In this document: piece by piece, positions 1-14,838 of the stretch
Layout: each line of letters begins with the position of its first letter
How positions within the stretch are numbered: the first letter of the stretch is position 1
Notes under the pieces: generated by a model
Databases searched by the model: none
Told to the model about the DNA's origin: nothing
Seen by the model: only the letters and a program-made list of their open reading frames with translations
Translations under genes and position numbers: made by a program
NCBI RefSeq assembly: GCF_017654505.1
Contig: NC_054534.1
Location: 19,345,693 to 19,409,692 of the forward strand
Source of the DNA: Polyodon spathula
Lineage: Eukaryota; Chordata; Actinopteri; Acipenseriformes; Polyodontidae
Direction of reading: 5' to 3'
Length of the DNA stretch: 64,000 nucleotides

Positions 1-28
1 GGACTTTTCCTCTTTCCACTATAATAAA

Positions 29-75
<47 letters not shown>

Positions 76-112
76 TTCAGAAAAAAAAAACAAAAACAAA
101 AAAAAAAAAAAT

Positions 113-200
<88 letters not shown>
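1..200. repeat. Poly-A runs and (TA)n microsatellite
   Basis: A-rich tracts run from about 29 to 111 and are followed by about 84 bp of uninterrupted TA dinucleotides (117-200). This is low-complexity sequence in the KCNN2 intron upstream of the first visible exon. Confidence 0.95.
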
Positions 201-204
<4 letters not shown>

Positions 205-2600
205 TTAAATTATATTAAATGACACTCTCAGATTAGCATTAGTTGATGCTGATACATGTTTTATTACATTGTCTACATCAAATAATCGTCCCTGTTGGAA
301 ATTCCAGTAATTACCAGCTCTGGTCTATCCTGGTCTGAGCTACTAGTTTCACTGGTCGTGCTGGGTGATAATCTGGTTAATATAGTTCAAGTTAAAAAAA
401 GGTAGTTTAAAATCCTTTTAATATACATTCCTAAATATTAACTTATAGTTATTTGATTGATGTAAACCTGTGCACCTGTTGTTATATCTGGTGGAGATAC
501 AGTTGGAAAGCAGTAAATGTTTGTTATAAATCCCAATCCTTGCTGATAACCAGCTGGGATTTTCAGCAGGGCTATTAAAAGACCAAATCTTTTTCCGAAC
601 ACGTACATGTGGTGAAAGCAGGGGGATTTACATAGTTGATATGATATCAAGATGGAAGGATTAATTATGATTAAAACTGTATTATCAGGTTCATTTAATT
701 AACTTTAAGCCTTCTGGTGCTTCTTAGATGTTTATTCAGCAGTTGCAGGCAACTGTAGATGGTAGACTGTTAAGATGGGTTTTTATATGTAGAGGGCATT
801 TGAAAAACATTCCTTAAAACACTTTGGTGATAACTAATGGGTGAGTCACTAATAACAATGGTGCAAAAATTGACAACTTCATAGACGATGCTGTCATGGC
901 ATGTCTATTGATATAGCTTCCACAATGACTTTGGGTGGCCAAGGAACTGACACAAGAACTGCAAGAACTTCATGGGCAGTGACATCATTTAATTCTGATC
1001 TGATATAAAAACAACAAACAGCAGCTCGGAATGTTGGTGCAACTACTCTTAATTGTAAATTCCAGCATTTAAGTCACTGTTAGGTCCTAAAATGTATTAG
1101 GCAAATCAAATAAAAATAAAACGTTTTAGTAATTAACAATGTGTAGTAGTTTATGTGTTCATGCAGGTCGGGCTGTTTGTTCAGTAACTTGTTTACAGTG
1201 TGTTCAGTCTACTCAAAGCCTCTTCCTGGCTTTGTTAGAGAGAGAGCACTGTGTCTGTGTCTGTATCTGTGTTGTTATTGTTATGATATGCTGAGATGAA
1301 GTTGCTGAAAGTAATCAGACTGCATCCAGTTGTTTGTTTTTTTTCAACTCGTCATTCAAGCCGGGGACTAGTTGCTGTCATGGTTACTGAATTGCTGCTG
1401 TATTTATGTATTTTCCAGCGGGTTGATTTGGAACAGTGATTAAACATCATTTGAAAGATAACATCTGAGATCCTTTAACGGAGATTAAGGCCCTCTTATT
1501 GACCAGTCAGATTAAAGGAAATCTCTGATCCATTTTCTAATGTACATTCCATTATCCATTACACATTATGTGATGTAATGGAACTTGGATCAAATAAGAT
1601 AATTAGCTTACAGCAGAGTCACGTTGAGAAGATAAACATTTTTTGATGTTGTTAATACTTACCATGAAATTCAATGAAAAAATGTAAAAGAACCATTACA
1701 GTTCGTAACTCTTTCGTTACACAAATTCAACAGCATAGCGCTATTACCCCTTATTGAAAGAATAATTAAAGCTGTGGATCAGAATACTTCAGGAGATACT
1801 TCTTCTTATTGTACATCTAATTTATTTTAAGGCATGGCCAGAACTGTAATCAGTTCATTCTGTGTGGGTAGCTATATATTTAACCCCACTGAAGCAGCCA
1901 ATCAAAGTGACCCGTATCTAAAGATTATGCCTATTAATTACTAATTAATTAATAACTATTAATAACTATTACTTGCAAAGAGATCTTAGCTGGGACACAA
2001 ATAATAGTTTTTCAATATTTAATAAAAAAAAAACAGTTTGCATCAGACAAAAACAAATGTTGTTTTCACAGACAAAAAACAAAACAAAACAAACACATTT
2101 GTGCATTTATTGCATTGTCAGGCCAGAGTAATGAATGGAAAAGATAATTCTGTTACAGAAAAAGAGTCTACATTCTTCTTTCAATCATACTGTGTTTTCC
2201 ACTTGCCAAAAGGAAAGCTGATAGCTCAGGCAATGTACACAACGGTAGATAATTCAGTCATAGTGATTAGCTCTTAAAATAGGACATAAAAAGCTTACAA
2301 GTATGTGATGAATCAGTGAGTATTTGCTAATTCCACAACATTTCGTGTCAGTTAACAGCACCACCATGGCAGTAAAGCTCCCTGGATGAAAGGAAAGTTC
2401 TCCTCAAAATGGCTTTTAAATCACTCATTGCTATTGATTGGTACTCAATTGCAAACTAGGCAAAGGTAGCTTTGTGTTGTGAAATGAACACATTTTTAAC
2501 AGGATTCACTTAACTGCTGACAAAAAACATATTAAAAGGGAATTAGTCAGAATTTAGATTAAACAGTTTGAAGCTTTAGTACAAATACAATATTAAATAT
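201..2600. other. Intronic sequence, no feature recognised
   Basis: AT-rich sequence upstream of the first visible KCNN2 exon. Open frames are short and lack recognisable domains. No terminal repeats or RNA genes were found. Confidence 0.7.
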
Positions 2601-2671
2601 TTATCATACACTTTTGACACAAGGCAGTGCATCCCTTACCCTTCAGATAAAGCTGTGTTGGTTTTGGTTTG

Positions 2672-3330
2672 GAAGAAAACTGCATGAGTGTCTATATCAG
2701 GGACAATGTGCCATCAGCGGCTTCTCAGGCACCTGCAGGAAAGAGCCAGACCCTCTGCAGAGACACAGTGCCATCGGACTTTATTTACAGGGAATGGCAG
2801 TCTGGGATTGGCCAGCTTCGGATCCTTGACTGTCTTTGTGCTGGGAAAGGCAAAGCAATTGTATTTGTGAGTACTACTAACTACGCGACCACTGTGCGTT
2901 CAGCTGGGGTCGGCATAACTTAGCCCAGAAATTAGTTAGGGGATTGTAAATCCTACAGAACTATAAAGAGAGTGTGTGAGTGTAGCGGGGCAAGCATTTA
3001 CACTGGGACAAATGCTACATCAACTGTAGGCAATTCCGTAGCTGTGTTTTTCCACTGTGTTTTGTTTTTTTTTCTTTTTTTGTTCACACTCTTGTTTGTG
3101 TGTACCATTGCTGGTATAGTCACATGTTTTTTTGAGTCTGACCCCACCTTGAAGAAACTATTGCTGGTACCCTAGTGGCAGCTACCTGCAATTATTTGTA
3201 TAAACAACTTTTGAAAATAAAGCAATTAAATCACATGGACCTTTGCGGCAATGTAGTGTAATTTCTTTTGTACCTTTCCACCTGTCAGTGGATACCCACA
3301 ATTCTCTTTCACAAAGCCTTTATTGTTGTT
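2672..3330 (+). repeat. LTR-like dispersed repeat, copy 1
   Basis: The segment from about 2705 to 2800 resembles 11660-11765: both hold CTTCTC, then ACCTGCAGGAAAGA, then ACAGGGA and GGATTGG in the same order. A second shared block is near 3285 (GTCAGTGGATACCCACAA) and 12366 (GTCAGTAGATACCCACAA). Copy 1 has a TATA-like CTATAAAGAG near 2961 and AATAAA near 3218, as expected for the U3 and R regions of an LTR. The two copies look like old members of one LTR retroelement family. Boundaries and superfamily are uncertain. Confidence 0.45.
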
Positions 3331-3397
3331 TTCCACTATGTATGTACTGTATATGGAATTGTGTTAACACAATTGCTGTTCAATGAATGAATAGAGT

Positions 3398-3550
3398 GTA
3401 GCGATCTCAGTTCCAGTATGCAGGTGCATCGCACAGAGCAAGGCAATCCACACACAGGCGGAGGGCGGGCATGAACCCGGGACCTCTCGCACTAAAGCAC
3501 AGCGTCAATACCGCTGTACAAAAGAGCCGACTCCCTTGCAAGCAGCGTAT
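3398..3550 (-). repeat. tRNA-derived SINE head
   Basis: Read on the minus strand, the sequence has a tRNA-like layout. A segment reading GTCGGCTCTTTTGTACAGCG sits where an A box would be. About 45 bases on is GGTTCATGCCC (complement of 3468-3478), which resembles the pol III B-box consensus. This fits the 5' part of a tRNA-derived SINE. No intact tRNA cloverleaf was found, so it is not called as a tRNA gene. Confidence 0.5.
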
Positions 3551-5444
<1,894 letters not shown>

Positions 5445-6914
5445 CAGTTGCTCTCAAAAGTATTCACCCCCCTTGGACTTTTCCACATTTTATTGTGTTA
5501 CAACATGGAATCAAAATATATTTAATTAGGAGTTTTTGCCACTGATCAACACAAAAAAGTCCATAATGTCAAAGTGAAAAATAAAATCTATTATTCTCAA
5601 TTAATTACAAATACAAAACAAAAAATAATTGATTGCATAAGTATTCACCCCCTTGAGTTAATAGTTGGTAGAGAAACCTTTGGCAGCAATTACAGCCATG
5701 TGTCTATTTGGATAAGTCTCTACCAGCTTTGCACATCTGGACACTGCAATTTTTTCCCATTCTTCTTAGCAAAATTGCTCAAGCTCCTTCAAGTTGGATG
5801 GCGACCTTTGGTGAACAGCAATTTTCAACTCTTTCCACATATTCTCAGTTGGATTGAGGTCCGGGCTTTGACTGGGTCACTCCAGGACATTGACCTTTTT
5901 GTTTTTAAGCCACTCCAGTGTGGCTTTGGCTGTGTGTTTGGGGTCATTGTCCTACTGGAAGATGAATCTTCTCCCAAGTCCCAGGGCTTTTGTAGACTTC
6001 AGCAGGTTTTCCTCCACGATTTCTCTGTACTTTGCTGCATCCATTTTGCCCTCTATCTTCACAAGCTTTCCAGGGTCTGACGCAGAGAAGCATCCCCTGC
6101 CACGACCATGCTTCATGGTAGGGATGGTGTTCACAGGATGATGTGCGGTGTTAGGCTTCAGCCAAACATAGTGCTTAGCATTGAGGCCAAAAAAATCTAT
6201 TTTTGTCTCATCAGACCATAGAATCTTCTTCCACTTGGTCTCAGTGTCTCCCACATGCCTTCTGGCAAAGTTTTTTCAACAATGGCTTTATTTTTGCCAC
6301 TCTCCCATAAAGGCCATTTTTGTGAAGCACCCGGGCTATTGTTGCCATCTGCACAGTGTCTCCCAGCTCAGCCGTGGAAGACTGTAACTCCTTTAAAGTT
6401 GGCATAGGCCTCTTGGTGGCCTCCCTGACTAGTGCCCTTCTCGACTGAATACTCAGTTTTTGAGGACGGCCTGTCTAGACAGATTCACAGTTGTGCCATA
6501 TTCTCTCCATTTCTTAATAATGGACTTTACTCTGCTCCGGGGGATATTCAATGCCTTGGAAATGTTCTTATATCCTACCCCTGATTTGTGCTTTCGAAGA
6601 ACCTTATTACGGATTTGCTTTGAATGTTCCTTCGTCTTCATGATGCAGTTTTTGTTATGAAATGTACTAACCAACTGTGGGACCTCCCAGAGACAGGAAA
6701 TCATGTGAAACACCTTAATTGCACACCGGTGGACTCCATTCAACTAATTATGTGACTTCTAAAGACAATTGGTTGCACCAGAGCATTAATTTAGAACAAT
6801 TTGTAGATTTTATTTTTCACTTTGACATTACTGACTTTTTTTGTGTTTTTCCATGTTGTAACACAATAAAATGCGGAAAAGTACAAGGGAGGTGAATACT
6901 TTTGAGAGCCACTG
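5445..6914 (-). mobile_element. Tc1-like transposon A (about 1.47 kb)
   Basis: Both ends carry matching inverted repeats starting CAGTKGCTCTCAAAAGTATT, flanked by TA on each side (5443-5444 and 6915-6916), the Tc1/mariner target duplication. The outer match runs about 66 bp and continues inwards. The right copy lacks roughly 35 bases present in the left one, around the segment AGGAGTTTTTGCC. An inner block (GTCAAAGTGAAAAATAAAAT) occurs at both ends, giving a long composite repeat. The minus strand encodes a decayed transposase. Full-length copies of this family are usually 1.4-1.6 kb, so the element is essentially complete but inactive. Confidence 0.92.
5760..6641 (-). pseudogene. Tc1-like transposase pseudogene (element A)
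   Basis: Reading starts at the ATG at 6641 (MKTKEHSKQIRNKVLRKHKS). An N-terminal paired-like helix-turn-helix follows (YKNISKALNIPRSRVKSIIK). The DDE catalytic domain shows WSDETKIDFFG (first Asp), DNDPKH (second Asp, near 5950) and [10 protein letters not shown] (Glu, near 5850), as in DD34E Tc1 transposases. Known family members cut and paste DNA at TA sites. The frame is broken by a stop after about 61 residues, frameshifts near 6260-6450, and a TAG just before the second Asp. It cannot make a working enzyme. Confidence 0.9.
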
Positions 6915-6940
6915 TATATATTTACACTGTATTGTTGCCG

Positions 6941-6944
<4 letters not shown>

Positions 6945-7005
<61 letters not shown>
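6945..7005. repeat. (TA)n microsatellite
   Basis: About 60 bp of pure TA dinucleotide, 30 bp past the right end of Tc1-like element A. Confidence 0.97.
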
Positions 7006-7010
<5 letters not shown>

Positions 7011-7672
7011 GGTCTCCTATACAAACAAAACCTGTATGGTGAATTTTCAAATTTTTGTCGGGGTTATTTTCTACTGGACTTACTTTCTTAAAGATTTATA
7101 TGATTAAATGTAAGTTTTATATGAACCATGAAATACAAAATCGGAAAATCACTGACAGTAAATAGCCATATTGATTTTTTATTACACTGAATTCAATGAG
7201 AGAAAAAAAACACTGAGCTGTGATTCAAACAACAAAAGAAAAAAAATTCTTTCAGTAGAACTAATTTTGCTTTTTTTTGGAACGACTTAATCAGTTTTTT
7301 TTGTATCATGTTAGTTAACAACAAAAAGGCTTGGTTTTCTGACTGGTGCGCTTCAAATAACTGTCAGTTATTTGCTTAAGATATTCTTTACAACTGTTAT
7401 ATGAAGACTGCAGAGAAGGTTGAAAGCAATAGAACCAAAGAGCAGATAATCAGAGCTGTATTCCTGGCTTTACACCATGGCCCAGGGCTAGTACACCACT
7501 CTTAAGTTTAATGTTCTACATGTTTGTTAATGGCATAATCAAACCGTAAACCCATATAGCATCATGGCAATCTCCTTTTTCATTCTTAGGCAGTAGCAAT
7601 ATATGTTTTGTGTGTTCTTTTGATTCACTTTGAAAAATCAGACAAAGCAATAATAATAATAATAATAATAAC

Positions 7673-7726
<54 letters not shown>

Positions 7727-8129
7727 TAAATGCAGTGTGATTGAAATACATGATTATGATTATTATATTTGGCTATTTGTTACACATGTTTTATAAATCT
7801 AGATCATGTGTGTGTTTACGATTTCACAACTCTACCAGATAAATAAATCAGTAGTATATTAATAGAATTGTAATGCCTAAGGCCATCAAGCCACCAGTCA
7901 ATGTTGTTTTAACAAAAGTTAGATTTCAAAGGCAAACTTCAAGGTAAAACATATCATTATATCATCACTAAAAGCAACCACTAAATGTGTTTTTTGGACC
8001 ACAGCTGGTTTACAAAATGACATTTTAACCCTGAATTTCTATTTGAACAACTATCTAAATTAAAGCAATAAAAACCTTAAAAATCAGTTAATAATGACAT
8101 CTAAAAGAGGAAGCCTTACCTGTAATTTT
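7006..8129. repeat. Intron with an (AAT)n microsatellite
   Basis: The only clear structure is a trinucleotide AAT/TAA array at about 7650-7726, interrupted once by a C. The rest is AT-rich intron with nothing recognised. Confidence 0.8.
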
Positions 8130-9139
8130 TAGTGGTACAATCGGCACCCTAATTTCTTATTCGATTATCATATACATGTCAACGCTAATCGATGCATTGA
8201 CATTTTAGTTTTCAAAATAAAGATCAAACTTTTTTTTCTTTTTTTAGAGAAGATCCAATAATAAAAACACAATTGTGCATAACAGTTCGACAAAACTTAG
8301 AACACTTCTGATTATAAAAAAAAAAGAAATACAAAGGACTTGAGTGTTAAACAACTGAAAAGAATATGTATGCATAGGGTTTCCATATTACTTCCTCTTC
8401 AATGGGACACTTTGGGACAATTCAGGCTTTTTAACTCACTCCCAATGCATTAAGGGTAAGTGTAGTACATGAGACAGGTAAAACATACCAGAATGCACTG
8501 TGGTGTGAGTTGAAAAGCCTGAACTGTTCCAAAGTGTCCTGGTGAATGTGGAGTCATATGGGAACCCTATGTGTGTGTCCTCATCAGTTGTCCCTTTAAC
8601 ATTTTAATAATAAAAAATATTATATTTTAACAGAAGTCATTTCTGTCTGAAATATGGTTATTCATTACTGTTAACATTTTATGTCCAAAAGTAAAGCAAA
8701 ACATTTGAATTAATCGCACAAATCTTGACTAATTTAAGTATCATACAAAATTCACCATCTTTTCATATAATATTGCCATATAATCCAAACACATGTTTTG
8801 AAACAAAAGAAGGTAATCGGTAGATTTAATAGATTTACAAAAACAAACAACCCCCCCACCCCCCAAAAAACACATTGCCTTCATTTTTAAAATCAAGAAA
8901 ACATGAATACAATGGCTTGTCCAATGCTAATGTAGAGGCCTAAAGTGTGTATCCTAGCAACGCGCTAATTTACCGTACTAGCACTAAAAGAAGCACACTT
9001 TCACACACTCAAGGTTTTAATGCAAACAGGAGACTTCAAACTGGGTTCTAATTTGATGCATCGAATCACCAATATGTAATAGAAGCTCAGAAAAAGTAAT
9101 GATCAGTAATTGATACATCAATTAATTGTTGCACCCCTG
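8130..9139. mobile_element. Non-autonomous hAT-like element
   Basis: The right end, read inwards on the minus strand, starts CAGGGGTGCAACAATTAATT, a typical hAT terminal sequence. The left end starts TAGTGGTACAATCGG, a degenerate match. Both ends carry a GATGCAT core further in (left near 8191, right near 9056). The flanking octamers, GTAATTTT and GTAACACC, share only their first four bases, so any 8-bp target duplication has decayed. No transposase was found inside. A separate foldback element sits at 8373-8571. Confidence 0.45.
8373..8571. mobile_element. Foldback MITE (199 bp palindrome)
   Basis: The left arm starts CATAGGGTTTCCATAT and the right arm ends in ATATGGGAACCCTATG. Each arm is about 80 bp and the arms share internal blocks such as GGACACTTTGG and TTCAGGCTTTT followed by AACTCAC. 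By eye they match at roughly 80%. Almost the whole element folds on itself with a short centre. It lies inside the hAT-like element, so it probably inserted later. Confidence 0.8.
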
Positions 9140-9498
9140 GTAACACCCCACGTTTAACAAAATAGTACACCTAAGAGACTCACTTTCATTGTTAGAGATT
9201 TTGAGATGGCAATATTTAAACTGAAACATGAAGGTGGTTAGGATTAATATTGTGGTGTTTTGGTAAATTGTGTCCATGAGCACTGTATTTACAAACAGCT
9301 CATATTGGTATTAAAATATGTATTGGAATAACTGTTTTGTTGTTTATATAATTTGTAAGGATCTTTTTAATCTCTAGAACCTGGCATAACAAGCTGATTT
9401 ATAAATTAATACTTAATACTAAAAAAAAAAACATGACAATCTATACAAAGGTCATCTACAAAATAAATGCACATTTTAATAAATGTTTTATTAGATAC
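9140..9498. other. Intronic sequence, nothing recognised
   Basis: AT-rich filler between the hAT-like element and the LTR. Confidence 0.7.
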
Positions 9499-9842
9499 TG
9501 TGGCACTGCAGAAGCCCTACCGGTATAAGGTGTGTGAGGAGAAAACACCTGGGAATGTGACTGGAGTCGTAATTGATTGATTTAATGGTTAATGAGGCTC
9601 CAGCCACAGGTGTATAAGAAGGGGGATCACGGGTGTTAGAGAGGTGAAGTGGTGAAGGTGTGTGTTGCTGTCCTGCTTATGTTTGTGAATTTTTGTGTAA
9701 ACCTTTTGTTTTGGCCCTTGTGCCTATTTATTTGTTTAGTACTGATTTGTTTTGTTATTTGTACTGTATTAGTTGTTATTAAACATAAGCAATAGCAGCT
9801 TTCGTGTTCTCTCTCTCTGTGATGTGATGCTACCCTGTCACA
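9499..9842 (+). mobile_element. LTR of a retrotransposon (344 bp)
   Basis: It begins TGTGGCACTGCAG and ends CTACCCTGTCACA, the TG...CA layout of an LTR. It has a TATA-like GTATAAGAAG near 9611 and a polyadenylation-like ATTAAA near 9780. A primer-binding-like TGGTATCAGAAGAGGG follows two bases later, which looks like a match to the 3' end of a tRNA, possibly leucine. A broken gag-like region comes next. No partner LTR was found downstream, so this is a truncated insertion. Confidence 0.75.
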
Positions 9843-10770
9843 CTGTGGTATCAGAAGAGGGATAGCACCCCTGGAGATTCAGAGCAGGACTACAGTTGAA
9901 AAAAAAAGAGAAAAAAAAGGTAAAATGAAAAGAAAGGGCCCCTTTCGGGATGAGGTGTAGTGAGCTGAGGAGTGGCTCCACCTGAAGGCTCTCCCAGAGC
10001 CAGCCCAAGTGCCGAGAAAGGGGAGGAGTGGCAGTCCCGGGGGGGAGTGATGGAGGTGCTGCCTGCCCAAGTGGCAGAGAGGGAGGAGCTGCCTGCCCAA
10101 GAGCCAGAGGAGGTTAGCTGGCACACCTATCTCAGCGCTCGCAAGGCCTCAATTTGGTGCTTCGTCTGCAGGGAGTAGGGGCACTTCATGATCAACTGCT
10201 CCCTCCCAGAAGAGGAGGAGAAACAGCTGCTGGCTCGTGGGCCCAAAAAGGGGTCTCTCCAGCTGTATGTCTGGAGGGGCCAGCGTGGCTGCCAGCATTG
10301 CCACTTCTGGAGTGCCCCACACTACTGCCAGCTACACGTCCCCCCCTCTTCCTAGGCCTGTGAGAGGGTAGCTGGGACACCTACCTAGGCGCTCTTGAGG
10401 CCTCAAGTTGGGCACCTTGTGATCAACTGCCTCCTCCAAGGAGGAGGAGGAACAGCTGCCTAGCCCGAATGCCAAAGACTGGGGGATAATGCTTCAGTGC
10501 CAAAGAAGGGGGAGTCATTTCCAGATGCACGGCCAGAGGTACTGAGAGGTAATCGGCATTGCCAATTCTGGAGTACCCAGCACACCTGCCAGATGCACAT
10601 CCGCAGGGGCCATCGTTGCCACTGTCGGATTACCCCGCACCCCTGCCAGCTGCACGTCCAGAGGGGCTACCGGCATGGTCACTGCTGGACTGCCCTGCAT
10701 TGCTGCCAGCATGGCCAGGGCTAGAGTGCCCCACAGCTAGAGTGCCCCTTGCTTCTTCAGTTTGAGCCCG
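9843..10770 (+). pseudogene. Decayed gag-like region with CCHC zinc knuckle
   Basis: GC-rich sequence just downstream of the LTR and quite unlike the AT-rich intron. A frame at about 9972-10260 reads MAPPEGSPRASPSAEKGEEW, then a zinc knuckle with the spacing C-x2-C-x4-H-x4-C (10158-10199). This is typical of retroelement nucleocapsid. A TAG replaces the residue before the Gly-His of the knuckle, so the frame is broken. A second diverged copy of the upstream GCTGG-ACACCTA block starts near 10363, about 252 bp after the first. No protease, reverse transcriptase or integrase was seen. Confidence 0.65.
10270..10760 (+). repeat. Minisatellite of about 57-60 bp units inside the gag-like region
   Basis: Units beginning CCAGCTGCACGTCCAGAGGG or close variants recur near 10328, 10588 and 10645, with related CTGGAGTGCCCC blocks between. 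In translation the repeat gives a motif like ARPEG followed by LLDCPALLPA. Copies differ at many positions, so expansion is old. Confidence 0.7.
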
Positions 10771-11635
10771 CTTGTATGAGTTTGAAACTCCAAAGAACCT
10801 GTCTAAGCTCTATAATATGTGTGTATGTCATTATTCTAAAAAAAGCAGCTGTATTTTATTTTCCAAAGGTGTGCTGACAATGTATTTGCAGTTTTTCATT
10901 TTGTAAATTATGCTATAGCCGATGAGTGGGAAGCTGAGATTTGTGAATGAATATTATTCTGAAGGCACTAACAGCATGCTTCCTGACAGCCGTTTATAAA
11001 AAAGGGAATTAATGAATCCCAGCATGTTTTTATTTAGCTTCTCTCCTGGATTCACACACTTTTGATATTTCTAAATGTGTAGAACACAGACGTCATTTGT
11101 GTCATTTTCTTTTCACTTTTTTCCCCTTCTTATTTTCCTTTGTGCTCACATCTTTCAAGCTACTTTTTTTTCACCACATTATACCAGTCCTGTGTATGTA
11201 ACCATTAGGAACCACACAAATCGATAATAGCCTTACCATCTCATTATTCACGTTAAATCACATTAATTTACTTTAAAACCCTTTTCTCACCTTTTGATTC
11301 CCTGTTAAAGCTTTTCACATCCCTCCATTAATACCCTATCTCATGTATTTCTCTTTTATCTACAATGATTAGCAAGTTTGTTATTATTATTTGTATTGCA
11401 TATTTACATTGTATTTTTTTTTTCATTTTTAGTGTGCCTATTTTTACCAGTTTTATTTTTCGCTCCACCTTCCACACATTCTGGTTTTGAAGAGTTATTG
11501 TTTTTGCTATTGTGAAGATTTTTTGTGTTTACATGTCTGGTCACTGTACTTTTAAGTTTCATAGTGTCTTCAAGCGAGGGTTCTTGTTTGTTTGTGCAGT
11601 GAGATGCTTGGCAGTATTATTTTTTAAAACCCTTA
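10771..11635. other. Intronic sequence, nothing recognised
   Basis: T-rich intron with short pyrimidine runs and no coding or repeat structure that I could identify. Confidence 0.7.
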
Positions 11636-12410
11636 TGTAACAGACAATGTAACCTTTACTGGCTTCTCGGACACATGCATGCACCTGCAGGAAAGAACCA
11701 GAAGCTCCATCTGTGACACACTATCAGCGGTGTTTTGTACAGGGAGTCACAGCCGAGGATTGGATGGCTGCGATTCTTTAACTGGCTGGTGGGAGTGTGC
11801 CAGTGGCGCTTCTTGCTATAAACAGGCGGCAGAAGATACTGGTCATTGTGACAGAGATCAAAGGACAAAATTAACACCCTTACGTCTTGCAAACTTTGTA
11901 CATTTCTTGAGATGTGTAAACCACAAAGTCTATAAACGGTTGTTGCCTTAGCAACCCAAGTCCTTTAGTGACAACAAACTGCTCTTCCTGTAGCAAGAGC
12001 AATTTGCAGTGCAGACTTTGTTATCATTCCTGTTGCTAGCCAGACTTTCAGTCCTGTTGCTAGGCAGGCTTTGTTAGGAGTCCTGTTTAACATCACCAAG
12101 ACATTTTCTTTCATATGATTACCAAAACATTTTCACCCTACAACATGGTGGCAGTGGTGTCCCACAGAGTCAAAGCGAGACCATCAGAAGAGACCAAGAT
12201 GGACACTGACCAGTTTGCAGTGCTGCTGCACGTGATGCAGCAGGGCCAGGTTGCTGTTTCAAAGTCTGCGGGACCAGAAAGGCAAAGCCTTGGCCAGTTA
12301 TGACTCCCCTCCTGCTTATTGGTGGCTACAGAGGGTGACAAAGATGACACCTGAAGATAACACCAGTGTCAGTAGATACCCACAACTCCCTTCCTTTGTG
12401 GAAGGGAAAG
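11636..12410 (+). mobile_element. LTR-like unit, copy 2, with possible primer-binding site and gag start
   Basis: It starts TGTAACAGACAATGT and may end at CAACA (12145), followed directly by TGGTGGCAGTGGTG, a primer-binding-like sequence. A TATA box (TATAAA, 11817-11822) fits an LTR promoter. Beyond it, a short frame reads KMDTDQFAVLLHVMQQGQVA, resembling the start of a gypsy-type gag but unproven. The region shares blocks with 2672-3330. No second LTR was found. Confidence 0.5.
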
Positions 12411-12412
12411 TT

Positions 12413-12441
12413 ATCTATATATATATATATATATATATATA
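12413..12441. repeat. (TA)n microsatellite
   Basis: Short TA array at the 3' edge of the LTR-like unit. Confidence 0.95.
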
Positions 12442-13653
<1,212 letters not shown>

Positions 13654-13934
13654 GGTATACAAAAGTACTCACCCCCTACCAATAGTCACATATTGTTGAA
13701 CTACAAATAACCTATGCACAGTTTTTCAAACAACCTTTTTTTATTCAAAGCTGTAGTGGTTAAACTGAACACTGTTATATAAGGAGGAGGTTAAATGTCA
13801 GCAAAACTTGCAAAGAAAATGTACAAAATTAAATGTACTGGTTTCAGCTCCTTAAGTAAATACTTGGTAGAAGCACCTTTTGCAGCAATTACTGCTATGA
13901 GTCTTTTTGGATAGGTCTCTACTAACTTTGCACA

Positions 13935-14761
13935 GTAGGATGGTGAAATTTTTGCCTAGTCTTCACAAGAAAATTGCTCCACTTCTGATAAGTTTGTTGG
14001 AGATCATCGATGGACTGCAATCTTCAAGTCTTGCCATAAATTTTCGATTGGATTCAAGTCAGGACTTTGACTGGGCCACGCAAGAACATAAATTCTCTTC
14101 TTGCTCAACCACTCCAGTGTAGCTGGCTTTGTGCTCCGGGTCATTGTCCTGCGGAAATGTGAATTTCCTCCCCAGATTCAGAGTCTTGGCTGGCTCAGAC
14201 AGGTTTTCCTCAAGGATTCGCCTGTAGTTTGCACCATCCATTCTCCCCTCTATCCTGACAAGCTTCCCAGTCCCTGCTGAAGAGAAGCATCCCCATAACA
14301 TGATGCTGCCACCACAATGCTTGACAGTTGAGAATGTGTTGAGTGGATGATGTGCAGTGTTGGGCTTGCGCCAGACGTAAGCTTGGAATTTAGACCGAAA
14401 AGTTAAATATTTGACTTGTCTGACCACAAAACCTTTTTACACATGTCTGCAGTGTCATTGTAGTATAGTATTGTTGATGTGTGAACACTGACTCCCATCT
14501 CAGACACAAAACTTTGCAGATCTCTCAAGGTGGCTTCAGAGTGACATCCTGAACCAGTTTCCTGCTTGCCTGGCTGCTCAGTCTGGGAGGGCGACGTGAT
14601 CTGGGTAGTGTCTTGGTGGTATGATGCATCTTCCACTTAATGATGGACTTCTCAATGCTGAGAGGGATAATCAGCACCTTTTTTTTCTTGTACCCTTCTC
14701 CTGCTCTGTTCTTCTTTATCACTTTATCCATGACTTGTTTCAAAAGCTCTTTGGTCTTCAT
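13935..14761 (-). pseudogene. Tc1-like transposase pseudogene (element B)
   Basis: Reading starts at the ATG at 14761 (MKTKELLKQVMDKVIKKNRA) with a degraded helix-turn-helix. The catalytic part at 14427-14059 shows YVWRKPNTAHHP, GGSIMLWGCFSS, GTGKLVRIEGRMDG and QDNDPEH, the second catalytic Asp. The Glu motif [10 protein letters not shown] is read near 14050 in another frame. Frameshifts break the gene at least twice, and the region around the first Asp (expected as WSDE) now reads WSDKSN. The enzyme is dead. Confidence 0.87.
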
Positions 14762-14838
14762 GGGTGCTTTGTTGGATCACTAAGTGAGTTGCAGCTTGAA
14801 TGTCTTTATATACCCAAGGGAAATTATCTACAAGTTGA

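Noticed and set aside
3405..3545. Functional tRNA gene on the minus strand
   Set aside because: B-box-like sequence is present, but no complete cloverleaf or terminator follows. A tRNA-derived SINE fits better.
7650..7726. CRISPR-like array
   Set aside because: Trinucleotide microsatellite without spacers, in a vertebrate genome.
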